Assembly (NCBI RefSeq): GCF_007997155.1
Contig: NZ_VORT01000009.1
Span: 1-64,000 of the forward strand
DNA length: 64,000 nt
Direction of reading: 5' to 3'
DNA from: Aequorivita antarctica
GTDB lineage: Bacteria > Bacteroidota > Bacteroidia > Flavobacteriales > Flavobacteriaceae
The notes beneath the pieces were generated by a model. It searched no databases, was not told where the DNA came from, and was given only the letters and a program-made list of their open reading frames with translations. This document shows, one piece after another, positions 34,667-44,245 of the stretch. Position 1 is the stretch's first letter. Each line of letters opens with the position of its first letter. The position numbers were made by a program, and so were the translations under genes.

Positions 34667-35440
34667 TTAGAAAATGACTTTCTTAGTTGTTGTATAACCT
34701 TCTTCAGATTGTACTTTTACCAAAAGAACTTGGTTTGCAGCTGAAAGATTAATAGTTACATTACTTGAGGCAATATTATTTTGCGCAGCAATCAATTTAC
34801 CGCTAAGGTCAAAAACTTCAACTTTTCCAAGAATGCTTCCAGAGGTGATATTTAAGTTTTCACCAGATTTAAATACAGTTACACTGTTTGAAAAGTCAAG
34901 ATCAGGAGTGCTTAGCGGATCAGTAACGTTCACTAAGTAGTCTTCCCATTCACCAAATCCTGCTGCGGGATTACAAGGATCATCATAAGGAACTGAATCT
35001 GCCTTTACACATATTCTCATTCTATAGGTGCCTACAAGGGCATCTCCAGGGATAGCTAGATCTGCTTCTACAACGCTCCCTGAACCTGTTCCTACAAGAT
35101 AGAATTCACTAGGGTCAAAAGTTTCATTATTGTCAAAATCAATCCATAGGCCAACGGTTTCAACGGACCAACCTGCGCCTACTTCAACTGACATTGTATA
35201 AACTCCACCTATTTCCACTTCAGCGGGATCAACACTGGCGGTGAAATCGCCATATCCACCGGGACTACAATCAGTGGGGTTTGCAATGCCCGCAAATTCT
35301 ACATTTAGAATTAAATCGCCATCGGTACAGTCATCGACCGGAATGCAATACTGAGCATTGGCCGCAGTAAATCCAAAAAATGCAACCAGTAATGCAACTG
35401 TTTTTAGATTAAAAAAAGAAAAAGTAGTTTTTTTAGTCAT
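34667..35440 (-). CDS. GEVED-domain T9SS-sorted secreted protein
   Basis: The protein has 257 residues. A signal peptide ends TAANAQ. The central domain has VGLWIDFDNNETFDPSEFYLVG (an Asp-rich calcium-like loop) and closes with GEWEDYLVNV, the GEVED motif. The sorting domain follows (NLNITSGSILGKVEVFDLSGKLI ... TTKKVIF). Six or more Cys in the N-terminal half may form disulfides (YCIPVDDC; CSPGGYG; MRICVKADS; DDPCNPAAG). The protein is unusually short for a GEVED protein. Likely surface protein; ligand unknown. Confidence 0.87.
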   Translation of the reverse strand: MTKKTTFSFFNLKTVALLVAFFGFTAANAQYCIPVDDCTDGDLILNVEFAGIANPTDCSPGGYGDFTASVDPAEVEIGGVYTMSVEVGAGWSVETVGLWIDFDNNETFDPSEFYLVGTGSGSVVEADLAIPGDALVGTYRMRICVKADSVPYDDPCNPAAGFGEWEDYLVNVTDPLSTPDLDFSNSVTVFKSGENLNITSGSILGKVEVFDLSGKLIAAQNNIASSNVTINLSAANQVLLVKVQSEEGYTTTKKVIF

Positions 35441-35667
35441 AATGGATAAGTTTTAGAGATTAGTAATGATATGTATACAAATTTAACTAACATTCTTGAA
35501 TAATAGATAAAATTTAACTTTAAGATTAAATTTAAGATAGGTCTTATTTATCTTGGGATTAACATTAAATATAAATAAACCATATTATTGGTGGATGGAT
35601 TTTATAGCGACATTATTGGCGCCAATTTATTTCTAATTGGTTTTAAGCCCAACTGCCTTATATTTCG

Positions 35668-35675
35668 TAAATTTG
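35668..35675 (+). promoter_or_regulatory. Candidate -7 box TAAATTTG for adk
   Basis: TAAATTTG matches TAnnTTTG and lies 33 bases before the adk start, a normal position for the Bacteroidota housekeeping promoter. A -33 TTG at good spacing is not clear. Confidence 0.45.
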
Positions 35676-35708
35676 CACCTTCATTTTTGTATTTATTAAA
35701 CCATAATC

Positions 35709-36281
35709 ATGACTAATATAATTCTCTTTGGCCCTCCCGGTGCTGGAAAAGGCACACAAGCCACTTTTTTGAAAGAAAAATATAACTTGGTGCATATCTC
35801 TACCGGAGACGTTTTTCGATATAACATTAAAAATGAAACTGAACTTGGCAATCTTGCCAAATCCTTTATGGCGAAAGGGAAACTGGTGCCAGACGAACTT
35901 ACCATTGATATGTTGAGCAACGAGGTTGACAAACATAGTGATGCCAATGGATTTATATTTGACGGGTTCCCAAGAACAGAAGCACAGGCGGAAGCACTGG
36001 GTCACTTAATGGACGATAAAGACACCCAAATTAACGCAATGGTTGCTTTAGAAGTAGACGATGAGGTTCTATTGAAACGTTTGCTTGAACGTGGCAAAAC
36101 AAGTGGAAGAGCAGACGATGCCGATGAAAGCATTATCCGAAACCGTATTAAGGTTTATTACAACGAAACCGCTATTTTGAAAAGTTATTACGAAAAGCAG
36201 AATAAATACTACGGCGTTGATGGTGTGGGAAGCATTGAGGATATTACCGAAAGATTGAGTAAGGTAATAGATAACTTATAA
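35709..36281 (+). CDS. adk: Adenylate kinase
   Basis: The protein has 190 residues. Residues 8-17 are the P-loop GPPGAGKGTQ, followed by HISTGDVFR and FDGFPRTEAQAEAL. This is the short-lid form (no Cys4 zinc lid: LLERGKTSGRADDADESIIRNRI). It converts AMP + ATP to 2 ADP. The gene is followed by obg, a common pairing in Flavobacteriaceae; the usual hpt neighbour upstream is replaced by a T9SS gene. Confidence 0.97.
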   Translation: MTNIILFGPPGAGKGTQATFLKEKYNLVHISTGDVFRYNIKNETELGNLAKSFMAKGKLVPDELTIDMLSNEVDKHSDANGFIFDGFPRTEAQAEALGHLMDDKDTQINAMVALEVDDEVLLKRLLERGKTSGRADDADESIIRNRIKVYYNETAILKSYYEKQNKYYGVDGVGSIEDITERLSKVIDNL

Positions 36282-36421
36282 TTGAAACTTTCTTTGTAAG
36301 GCGGTTGAGTATATTGAAAGCTTGACCATTTTATTTATAAATAGAAAGATATATTTTGGCTTTTAAAATGTATCGAAACCCAAACTAATAACGATTAACC
36401 AATAACTAATAACTTTTTTCA

Positions 36422-37420
36422 GTGACTGAAGGCAATTTTGTAGATTACGTAAAGGTTCATGTTACTTCCGGTAAGGGAGGGCAGGGTAGCAAGCACATGC
36501 GGCGGGAAAAGTATATTCCAAAAGGTGGGCCCGATGGGGGTGATGGTGGCCGTGGAGGACACGTAATTGTGAAAGCGAACAAAAACCTTTGGACGCTCTA
36601 TCACCTTAAATTTAAAAGACACTTTAAAGCCGAACACGGTCTGCATGGCAGCAAACAGACCAGTACCGGTGCCGATGGAGCCGATGTGTATATTGAAGTG
36701 CCGCTGGGCACGGTAGTCCGCGATAAAGAAACCGAAGAAATACTTTTTGAACTCACCGAAGATGGCGAAGAAAAAATAGTTGCTCAAGGCGGTCGTGGTG
36801 GACTTGGGAATGCCCATTTTAAAACTGCTACCAACCAAACCCCGCGCTACTCACAACCAGGTGAAGAAGGTTTGGAAGCAGACATAATTCTTGAACTTAA
36901 GATACTTGCCGATGTAGGTTTGGTAGGCTTCCCAAATGCTGGAAAATCTACTTTACTTTCTGTAATCACTGCAGCCAAACCGAAGATTGCCAATTACGAA
37001 TTTACCACCCTAAAACCCAATTTAGGGATAGTAGAATACCGCGATTTTAAAACTTTTGTAGTCGCTGATATTCCCGGTATTATTGAAGGTGCAGCAGAAG
37101 GCAAAGGAATTGGTCACCGTTTTCTACGTCATATCGAACGAAATTCCACATTGTTATTTTTAGTTCCTGCCGATGCGCCGGATATTAAAGAACAATATGA
37201 AGTGTTGGTTGATGAATTGCGCCGTTACAATCCACAATTGTTAGATAAAGAACGTTTGGTAGCTATCAGCAAAAGCGATATGCTGGACGACGAGCTTAAA
37301 ACCGAAATGAAGAAAATTTTAGATAAAGAGTTTAAGGAAATCTCATATTTGTTTATTTCTTCCGTAGCCCATCAGGGATTGACTGAGCTGAAGGATAAAC
37401 TTTGGGCGATGTTGAATTAA
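36422..37420 (+). CDS. obgE: Obg-family GTPase CgtA/ObgE
   Basis: The protein has 332 residues. The Gly-rich Obg fold covers about 1-160 ([28 protein letters not shown]) and is followed by the G domain with P-loop GFPNAGKST (169-177), DIPGIIEGA (G3) and SKSD (G4). The start codon is GTG. The C-terminal OCT domain is absent, so the protein ends with the G domain, as in other Bacteroidota. Ribosome assembly and stringent-response factor. Confidence 0.97.
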   Translation: MTEGNFVDYVKVHVTSGKGGQGSKHMRREKYIPKGGPDGGDGGRGGHVIVKANKNLWTLYHLKFKRHFKAEHGLHGSKQTSTGADGADVYIEVPLGTVVRDKETEEILFELTEDGEEKIVAQGGRGGLGNAHFKTATNQTPRYSQPGEEGLEADIILELKILADVGLVGFPNAGKSTLLSVITAAKPKIANYEFTTLKPNLGIVEYRDFKTFVVADIPGIIEGAAEGKGIGHRFLRHIERNSTLLFLVPADAPDIKEQYEVLVDELRRYNPQLLDKERLVAISKSDMLDDELKTEMKKILDKEFKEISYLFISSVAHQGLTELKDKLWAMLN

Positions 37421-37435
37421 AACTCAATTGTCAGG

Positions 37436-37480
37436 TCGAGCCCTTCGGCCTCGCTCAGGATAAACTAAGGTCGAGACCTC
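37436..37480. repeat. Short GC-rich repeat after obgE
   Basis: GGTCGAGCCCTTCGGCCTCG is followed by CTCAGGATAAACTAAGGTCG and AGACCTC. GGTCGAG occurs twice 33 bases apart and GCCCTTCGGC forms a tight hairpin. The CTGAG/CGAAGGG vocabulary is shared with the repeat at 42791-42840 and is typical of the small palindromic repeats scattered in flavobacterial genomes. Confidence 0.45.
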
Positions 37481-37609
37481 TTATTTTGTTCTAATTCAAC
37501 TGCTATCAAACCATATCTTGATTAAACCATTTTTTCTTAAAATTTCCTTAAATAATCTTTCATAAGTCGTTTATTTCTTTGTTCTTGTAGAACTAAAATA
37601 TAGTTCTCG

Positions 37610-40600
37610 ATGAAAAATATTGTCTTACTTCTTTTATTATTAAACACTCTTTTTTTAAGTGCACAAATAGCTTATGATTCCCATACTATTGTTGACAGTT
37701 CCCATTCAGTAATTGGCTGTAAGGATACGTTATTGGCAGATATTGATGGAGACGGCGACAATGATGTTATAGCAAGTTCTTCAGAACAGAATAAAATTGT
37801 CTTGTATAAAAATATTGATGGACTAGGAAATTTTAGTGACCAAATTTTAATAAGTGGAAGCGCAACTAGTGTAGCTAAATTAGAAGTTTTGGATATTGAT
37901 GGAGATGGTGATCTTGATCTATTTGCTGTTTTAAAATTGCAGGATCAAATAGTTTGGTATGAAAATACCGATTCCCAAGGAACTTTTGGAGAAGCGAATA
38001 TAATACCTATCCAAACTAATTATCCAGAGTACATTTTCGGAAATGATATAGATTTAGATGGCGATATTGATCTTTTCTTTGCTTCCAGAACCGATAATAA
38101 AATTTCTTGGCTTGAGAACACTGATGGTCTAGGCAATTTTTCTGAAGAACACATTATCACAAATTCTACCTTAGAAGCCATGGTTGTTACCTTGGGCGAC
38201 ATTGACAATGATGGCGATATGGATGTAGTATCGGGTTCTAGAGGAGATAAGAAAATTGCGTGGTATGAAAATCTAGATGGTTTCGGAAATTTCGGACCTC
38301 AAAATATAATTTCAGATACCTATAGTATTATCATCGATATTAAAATTACTGATATAAACGGAGATGGGGATAATGATATAGTTTTTGGAACATTTGGACC
38401 AGTTGGTGGTATTTCCTGGTATGAAAATCTCGATGGTTTGGGAACATTCGGAGCTCCTATTATGTTAGGTAACGCTGCCTTGTCAAGTCTCGATGAAATC
38501 CAAATAAGTGATCTTGACAATGATGGAGATATAGATATAGTATCAGCCAGTTATAGAATATTATTTCTGAATAATTTAGATGGTCAAGGTACTTTTGGAA
38601 ATTATGAAGAGATGTTGGGTGATATTGGTTCTTCAACTAGCTTATTTGTGGGTGACATAAATGGCGATGGGAAAAAGGATGTTTTGGCTGGCTATGATTA
38701 TGGGTCGCTGGTTTGGTTTGAAAATATTGACGGAAATTCCTTTGGGTTAAGAAAAAATATTACCAAAAATGTAACCAATCCTACTACTTCATATGCAGTA
38801 GATATTGATGGAGATATGGATTTAGATATACTTATTTCATCAAAAGGAGATAACGAAATTTTATGGTATGAAAATTTGGACGGTTTAGGCAATTATGGAG
38901 AACAGAAAGAAATAAGTCTTGAGGTAAGTGCTGAGCAAATTTTTCCCGTAGATATTGACTCCGATGATAAAATTGATTTTATAGCAGCATTCGGAGGCAA
39001 GATTTATTGGTTTAAAAACATAAATGGTTTGGGGGACTTTTCTTCTGCGAATGTAATAGATGAAGCTCTCCGCGATCACAGATGGGTATATGCAGCAGAT
39101 ATAGACGGTGATGGGGACATGGATGTATTATCTGCCGAACCTTATAACGACACTGTTAATTGGTATAAAAACCTTGATGGACTTGGGAATTTTGGTTCCC
39201 GACAGACTATAAGTTCTAATTTAGATGGGGCTGGAAGTGTAGTTGCAGGAGACATTGATGGCGACGGTGATTTGGATGTACTAACCTCTTCCAGATTTGA
39301 TAAAACTTTTTCTTGGTTTAAAAATATGGACGGCAATGGTACATTTGGCTCTCAAAATATAATCGCTGACGATACTTACGGTGCAAAAACTGCATATTTA
39401 GTGGATCTAGACGGAGATGGAGATAATGATGTTTTAGTAAGGTATCAAGCTAGAGTTGCTTGGTTTGAAAATCTTGATGGCAATGGCAATTTTTCCACGT
39501 CAAAAATAGTGGATGCTGATGGAGATGTTTATTATGGCGATGTAGATAATGATGGCGATAATGATATTATTGCTATAGGAGCTAATCTTACTTGGAATGA
39601 AAACTTAAATGGGCAGGGAGATTTTGGACCGGCAATTATATTGGGTGGTCTCGAAAATGCTGGAAATTTTATAAATACTGGCGATATTAACGGTGATGGT
39701 CAATTGGATTTGTTAGCATTAAACTCTGATGATAATAAGATTTTTTGGTTGGAAAATCGCGGAGCACAGAATTCCATAAGTGGGATTATAAAATTAGATT
39801 TAAATCTGGATGGTTGTGATCCTCTTGATATTGCAGCTTCAAACCTTATGGTAATTTCTGAGAGTGGTTTGAATACAGTTTCCACCTTTACTAGAGAAGA
39901 TGGGAGTTTTGTAAATTATATGAACGAAGGGGAGTTTATTACCCGTGTTGAACTGTCCGGAAATAATAATTTCACCGTAAATCCGGAGTCTTATGAAACA
40001 ATTTTTGTTGATTTAGGAAATAATGAAATAGCAGATTTTTGTTTGACACCAATTAGTATTCAAGACGATTTAAAGATTACTTTAATTGCTATTAATCAAC
40101 CACGTCCCGGTTTTGATGCGAAATATCAATTAGTATATGAAAATATTGGCACTACAGTTTTAAATAGTGAAATCACATTACAATTTGACAACACCAGACA
40201 AACATATCTAAATTCAGTTCCAAATGCAGACAATGTAAACGGAAACACAATTACTTGGGATTATACAGGCCTTTTGCCATTTCAGTCCAAAACAATAAAT
40301 GTTAATTTCAACACTTTATTACCTCCAATAAATAATTCAGGAGACATTTTAGCGTTCCAAGCCATTATAAATCCTATTTCAAATGACACAAACCCCGAAG
40401 ACAATACCTATAATCTTGAACAGATAATTATAAACTCTTACGATCCCAACGACAAACAAGTAAACCAAGGCGAAGAAATTTACGAAAGCGAAACAGCTAA
40501 TTATTTGGATTATATAGTGCGTTTTCAAAACACTGGAACGGCTGATGCAATAAATGTTCGTATTGAAGATGTGCTGAGCGGTAAATTGGACTGGAACACA

Positions 40601-41104
40601 TTCCGCCCTTTGTCTGCGAGCCACGAATACAGAGTGGAAATTCTTAACGGCAACAATGTTTCCTTCATTTTTGACAACATCAACTTACCACCAGAAGTTT
40701 CAGACCCCGAAGCCAGCAATGGCTTTGTAGCTTTTCAAATAAAACCTATTCAAAACATTGCATTAGGTGATGTGATACAGAACACAGCAGACATTTATTT
40801 CGACTTTAATTCAGCCATCGTTACAAATACTGCTTCTACAACTGTTGTTGAGAATCTTAGCGTAGAAGAATTTGATTTGGATGGAATGGTTCAACTATAT
40901 CCCAATCCCGTAACTTCGATACTTCAAATAAAAACATCAAACATAATTACTTTCGAAAAAGCAACCGTTTATTCTACGCTTGGCAAATTAATCCTTGAAA
41001 CTTCAGAAAACCAAATCAACCTCGAAACCCTTTCCGCAGGCATTTATTTTGTGGAAGTTGTTACGAATAAAGGTAATGTTATAAAGAAAATTGTTAAAGA
41101 ATAG
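37610..41104 (+). CDS. Large FG-GAP/VCBS-repeat T9SS-sorted surface protein
   Basis: The protein has 1164 residues. A signal peptide ends LSAQ. From about residue 30 to 720 there are more than a dozen FG-GAP/VCBS repeats of about 48 residues, each with a calcium-binding DxDxDGD core (DIDGDGDNDV, DIDGDGDLDL, DINGDGKKDV) and the closing NxDGLGNFG. A DUF7619-like conserved region follows (SYDPNDKQVNQGE, LDYIVRFQNTGTADAINVRI, NTADIYFDFNSAIVTNTAS), then a type A sorting domain (VQLYPNPVTSILQIKT ... KKIVKE). It probably forms a beta-propeller array on the cell surface. The repetitive DNA makes it prone to unit gain or loss. Confidence 0.92.
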   Translation: MKNIVLLLLLLNTLFLSAQIAYDSHTIVDSSHSVIGCKDTLLADIDGDGDNDVIASSSEQNKIVLYKNIDGLGNFSDQILISGSATSVAKLEVLDIDGDGDLDLFAVLKLQDQIVWYENTDSQGTFGEANIIPIQTNYPEYIFGNDIDLDGDIDLFFASRTDNKISWLENTDGLGNFSEEHIITNSTLEAMVVTLGDIDNDGDMDVVSGSRGDKKIAWYENLDGFGNFGPQNIISDTYSIIIDIKITDINGDGDNDIVFGTFGPVGGISWYENLDGLGTFGAPIMLGNAALSSLDEIQISDLDNDGDIDIVSASYRILFLNNLDGQGTFGNYEEMLGDIGSSTSLFVGDINGDGKKDVLAGYDYGSLVWFENIDGNSFGLRKNITKNVTNPTTSYAVDIDGDMDLDILISSKGDNEILWYENLDGLGNYGEQKEISLEVSAEQIFPVDIDSDDKIDFIAAFGGKIYWFKNINGLGDFSSANVIDEALRDHRWVYAADIDGDGDMDVLSAEPYNDTVNWYKNLDGLGNFGSRQTISSNLDGAGSVVAGDIDGDGDLDVLTSSRFDKTFSWFKNMDGNGTFGSQNIIADDTYGAKTAYLVDLDGDGDNDVLVRYQARVAWFENLDGNGNFSTSKIVDADGDVYYGDVDNDGDNDIIAIGANLTWNENLNGQGDFGPAIILGGLENAGNFINTGDINGDGQLDLLALNSDDNKIFWLENRGAQNSISGIIKLDLNLDGCDPLDIAASNLMVISESGLNTVSTFTREDGSFVNYMNEGEFITRVELSGNNNFTVNPESYETIFVDLGNNEIADFCLTPISIQDDLKITLIAINQPRPGFDAKYQLVYENIGTTVLNSEITLQFDNTRQTYLNSVPNADNVNGNTITWDYTGLLPFQSKTINVNFNTLLPPINNSGDILAFQAIINPISNDTNPEDNTYNLEQIIINSYDPNDKQVNQGEEIYESETANYLDYIVRFQNTGTADAINVRIEDVLSGKLDWNTFRPLSASHEYRVEILNGNNVSFIFDNINLPPEVSDPEASNGFVAFQIKPIQNIALGDVIQNTADIYFDFNSAIVTNTASTTVVENLSVEEFDLDGMVQLYPNPVTSILQIKTSNIITFEKATVYSTLGKLILETSENQINLETLSAGIYFVEVVTNKGNVIKKIVKE

Positions 41105-41159
41105 CAAAGCCAAAACTAAAGGAGGCTTTTTTGCGTATTTTTATTGAAAAGAAAATGCA

Positions 41160-41678
41160 ATGAAGTCCCTCCCATTTTTTATACTCTCCATATTCCTTGT
41201 ATCCTGCGGAGCTACAGTGGCCGTTGATTATGACAAGCAAGTAGATTTTTCGAAATACACTACTTACAATTATTTTCCAACAATAGACTCTGGCCTTAAC
41301 GAACTTGACGACAACCGCATTATACAAATTACGGATAGCCTCTTGCAGCAACGCGGTTTTGTACAGAGTGAAACTCCGCAATTATACATTAATTTTTATG
41401 CGCGTGAAAGTATTTCAAGTTCGCGAAACACTATCGGTATCGGTATTGGTAGCGGTGGTGGTAATGTTGGCGTCGGCGTTAGCGGCGGAATTCCTATAGG
41501 TGGAAATGTACTCAACCAACAGTTAACAATGGATTTTATAGACACTGAGAAAGACGATCTTGTATGGCAAGCCGTGGCAGAAGGCGAAATGAAAGAACGA
41601 ACAACACCGCAACAGAAGGAAGCGTATTACTTTTCTGTACTTCAGAAAATTCTTGCCAAATATCCACCAAAGAAATAA
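41160..41678 (+). CDS. DUF4136 lipoprotein
   Basis: The protein has 172 residues. The lipobox LVSC (Cys 16) is followed by DYDKQVDFSKYTTYNYFP, the hallmark of DUF4136, and ends with the conserved LVWQAVAEGEM and a basic tail. The middle holds a Gly-rich run (IGIGIGSGGGNVGVGVSGGIPIGG). Proteins of this family are periplasmic lipoproteins of unknown role. The gene lies 55 bases after the FG-GAP gene. Confidence 0.9.
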   Translation: MKSLPFFILSIFLVSCGATVAVDYDKQVDFSKYTTYNYFPTIDSGLNELDDNRIIQITDSLLQQRGFVQSETPQLYINFYARESISSSRNTIGIGIGSGGGNVGVGVSGGIPIGGNVLNQQLTMDFIDTEKDDLVWQAVAEGEMKERTTPQQKEAYYFSVLQKILAKYPPKK

Positions 41679-41705
41679 GTGTTCAGCAATCAGTAATAAT
41701 CAAAT

Positions 41706-42734
41706 TTGCATATTCCACGACATAATAAAATAACTAACATCTCTCCCTTCGGAGGAGATGCCGCAGGCAGAGGGGGTCTTGTTATAGTACAAGTTTTCCT
41801 TTTATTCTTGCCATTCTTTTTAAGTGCTCAAAATAACTACCAGCAGGCTGAGGAATATTTTAAACAAGAAAACTTCAGTAAAGCGAAACCTGTTTTTGAA
41901 AATCATCTGAAAAAACATCCAGGCGACAAAAAAACGCGCGAGTATTTGGGTGATATTGCTGGTTATGCGAAAAATTGGGACATTGCCGTGGCTTATTACG
42001 AAGCCTTGGTAAACGAGGAGGAAACCAATGCCAATTACAACTTTAAGTATGGAGGTGCCCTAGGAATGAAAGCCTTGTCCATTAGCCGTCTGCGAGCGGT
42101 TTCATACATTGGCGATATAAAACATCACTTGGAACGTGCTGCTAAGCTTGAACCAAAGCATATTGAGGCTCGCTGGGCTTTGGTGGAATTTTACATTCAG
42201 TTGCCTAGTATTATTGGTGGAAGTGAAAAAAAAGCAATTGATTATGCAAATGAATTGGGAACGATCTCAAAGGTGGACGGTTATCTTGCCAATGGCTACA
42301 TTGCTGAATATACAGATAGATCTAAAGATGCGGAACGCTTTTATAAAAAAGCAATTGAAGTGGGTGGCTCACCACATACCTACGAAAAGCTTTCAGGTCT
42401 CTACGAAAAAAACAATCAGCCAAAGGAGGCTTTGAAGACTACTGCAGAATCTTTAAAAAAGCATAAACGCAATCAGCTAAATTACCAAATAGGAAAAATC
42501 TCCGCACAGTACAACCTAGAACCAGAATACGGTATTGAGTGCCTTAGCCAATATTTGGCTGACTATTCTATAAAAGACGGTGTGCCAAAGGACTGGGCCT
42601 ATTATCGCTTGGCACAGATTTATAAAAACCTCGGCAAAAAAGAAATTGCCCTTACTTGGATAAATAAAGCCTTGGCAGACCGTAATGATTTTGATGAAGC
42701 ACGAAAAGAAAAATCACTCATCTTGGCACTCTAA
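41706..42734 (+). CDS. Tetratricopeptide repeat protein with disputed start
   Basis: The protein has up to 342 residues. From about residue 45 there are TPR-type helix pairs (YQQAEEYFKQENFSKAKPVFENHLK, WDIAVAYYEALVNEE, YIAEYTDRSKDAERFYKKAIEVG, YYRLAQIYKNLGKKEIALTWINKAL). Before them stands a signal-peptide-like core, VIVQVFLLFLPFFLSAQ, but no ATG or GTG in frame precedes it. The only start codon before the signal core is TTG at 41706, which would force translation through a palindromic repeat (SPFGGDAAGRGG). The original start may have been replaced when the repeat inserted, or a rare codon is used. Secretion to the periplasm is expected if it is expressed. Confidence 0.75.
   Translation: MHIPRHNKITNISPFGGDAAGRGGLVIVQVFLLFLPFFLSAQNNYQQAEEYFKQENFSKAKPVFENHLKKHPGDKKTREYLGDIAGYAKNWDIAVAYYEALVNEEETNANYNFKYGGALGMKALSISRLRAVSYIGDIKHHLERAAKLEPKHIEARWALVEFYIQLPSIIGGSEKKAIDYANELGTISKVDGYLANGYIAEYTDRSKDAERFYKKAIEVGGSPHTYEKLSGLYEKNNQPKEALKTTAESLKKHKRNQLNYQIGKISAQYNLEPEYGIECLSQYLADYSIKDGVPKDWAYYRLAQIYKNLGKKEIALTWINKALADRNDFDEARKEKSLILAL
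41741..41777. repeat. CTCCCTTCGGAGGAG palindromic repeat inside a coding start
   Basis: CTCCCTTCGGAGGAG folds as a hairpin (CTCC-cttc-GGAG) and continues as ATGCCGCAGGCAGAGGGGGT. This has the look of a dispersed flavobacterial palindromic repeat and stands exactly between the possible TTG start and the signal peptide of the TPR gene. Confidence 0.5.
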
Positions 42735-42770
42735 TTCTGAATTCTGAATTCTAAATTCAGAATTAGAAAA
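42731..42770. terminator. 13-bp perfect inverted repeat built from heptads, over the TPR stop codon
   Basis: CTAATTCTGAATT (42731-42743) and AATTCAGAATTAG (42754-42766) pair perfectly with a 10-base loop. The same bases can be read as AATTCTG heptads (two copies, then AATTCTA, AATTCAG). The stop codon of the TPR gene lies in the left arm. With the following A-run it is a likely terminator for the convergent strand and a weak one for the plus strand. Confidence 0.6.
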
Positions 42771-42790
42771 AGTATCTTTACAAAACTAAA

Positions 42791-42840
42791 TGTCACCCTG
42801 AGCATGCCTGCACTGAGCGCAGTCGAAGTGTCGAAGGGTT
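42791..42840. repeat. Palindromic CACCCTGAGC...CGAAGGGTT repeat
   Basis: TGTCACCCTGAGCATGCCTG is followed by CACTGAGCGCAGTCGAAGTG and TCGAAGGGTT. ACCCT at the start pairs with AGGGT at the end, and internal GAGC/GCAGTC arms give a compound stem. This vocabulary (CACCCTGAGC, GCAGTCGAAGGGT) is known from short dispersed repeats in Flavobacteriaceae genomes. It lies 16 bases upstream of the mpl start. Confidence 0.65.
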
Positions 42841-42856
42841 AAATATTAAATCCCAC

Positions 42857-44212
42857 ATGAGAATCCACTTCATAGCCATAGGAGGCAGCGCGATGCACAA
42901 TCTTGCATTGGCATTACACCAAAAAGGAGATATCGTAACAGGAAGCGACGATGAGGTTTTTGAACCGTCTAAAAGTAGACTGAAAAACAAAGGCCTTTTA
43001 CCCGAAAAAGAAGGTTGGTTTCCTGAAAAATTGAGTTCAGAAATTGATGCCGTTATTCTCGGAATGCACGCCAAAGCAGATAACCCCGAACTTTTAAAAG
43101 CGAAGAAACTCGGCTTAAAAATCTACAGTTACCCAGAATTTCTGTACGAACAGTCAAAAAACAAAACTCGAGTAGTAATTGGCGGTTCACACGGAAAAAC
43201 CACAATAACCTCGATGATTCTTCACGTGATGAATTACCACGGAAAGGATGTAGATTATATGGTGGGCGCCCAATTGGAGGGGTTTGATACCATGGTGAAA
43301 ATAACGGACGGCAATGACTTTATTGTCATTGAGGGCGATGAATATCTTTCCTCACCTATAGATCGCAGACCCAAGTTTCATCTTTATAAACCTAACATTG
43401 CATTGTTGAGCGGTATTGCTTGGGATCACATCAACGTTTTTCCTACCTATGAAAATTACGTGGAGCAATTTGAAATATTTCTAAATGAAATAACAAACGG
43501 CGGAGCAATTATATACAATGAAGAGGATTCAGAAGTAAAACGCGTTGTTGAAGCCTCTACAAATCACATAAAAAAATATCCGTATCAAACTCCCGAATAT
43601 GCTGTGGAAGACGGAACTACCCTTTTGGAAACTCCCGAAGGACCTATGCCAATTGAAATATTTGGAAAACACAATTTAAACAATCTAGAAGGTGCACGCT
43701 GGATTTGCCAATTGATGGGCGTGGATGCCGATGATTTTTACGAAGCCATCGCAACTTTTAAAGGCGCTAGCAAACGTTTGGAAAAGATAGCCGAAACCAA
43801 AACGGCAGTAGCATATAAGGATTACGCACATTCCCCTAGCAAAGTAAGAGCAACTACTGAAGCGGTAAAAGCTCAATATCCAGACAGGAAACTGATAGCC
43901 TGTTTGGAACTTCATACCTATAGCAGTCTAAGTCCTGAGTTTTTGAAGGAATACAAAGGAACAATGGATGCGGCTGACAGTGCAGTGGTTTTTTACTCTC
44001 CACATGCAGTATTGATAAAGCAACTGGAAAAAATAAAAGGCGAACAGATTGACGAAGCCTTTGACCGGGAAGATTTGATAGTTTTTACAAATCCCGCAGA
44101 TTTTAAAACCTATCTTTTTTCGCAGGATTACGACAATACGTGTTTGCTGTTGATGAGTAGTGGGAATTATGGTGGATTGGATTTTGAGGAGGTGAAGGGG
44201 TATTTGAAATAG
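42857..44212 (+). CDS. mpl: Mpl-type UDP-N-acetylmuramate:tripeptide ligase
   Basis: The protein has 451 residues. The Mur ligase architecture is complete: an N-terminal Rossmann domain (RIHFIAIGGSAMHNLALAL), the ATP-binding P-loop GGSHGKTT (109-116), the central domain (VIEGDEYLSSPIDRRPKF, GIAWDHINVFPTYENYVEQF) and the C-terminal domain (KDYAHSPSKVRATTEAV). Mpl joins recycled L-Ala-gamma-D-Glu-mDAP to UDP-MurNAc in peptidoglycan recycling. It is distinguished from MurC by the MHNLALAL stretch and the DEYLSSPIDRRPKF segment. The start follows a palindromic repeat. Confidence 0.94.
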   Translation: MRIHFIAIGGSAMHNLALALHQKGDIVTGSDDEVFEPSKSRLKNKGLLPEKEGWFPEKLSSEIDAVILGMHAKADNPELLKAKKLGLKIYSYPEFLYEQSKNKTRVVIGGSHGKTTITSMILHVMNYHGKDVDYMVGAQLEGFDTMVKITDGNDFIVIEGDEYLSSPIDRRPKFHLYKPNIALLSGIAWDHINVFPTYENYVEQFEIFLNEITNGGAIIYNEEDSEVKRVVEASTNHIKKYPYQTPEYAVEDGTTLLETPEGPMPIEIFGKHNLNNLEGARWICQLMGVDADDFYEAIATFKGASKRLEKIAETKTAVAYKDYAHSPSKVRATTEAVKAQYPDRKLIACLELHTYSSLSPEFLKEYKGTMDAADSAVVFYSPHAVLIKQLEKIKGEQIDEAFDREDLIVFTNPADFKTYLFSQDYDNTCLLLMSSGNYGGLDFEEVKGYLK

Positions 44213-44245
44213 ACTTAACACCGCTTTGCTCAAAAAAAAAGACTT

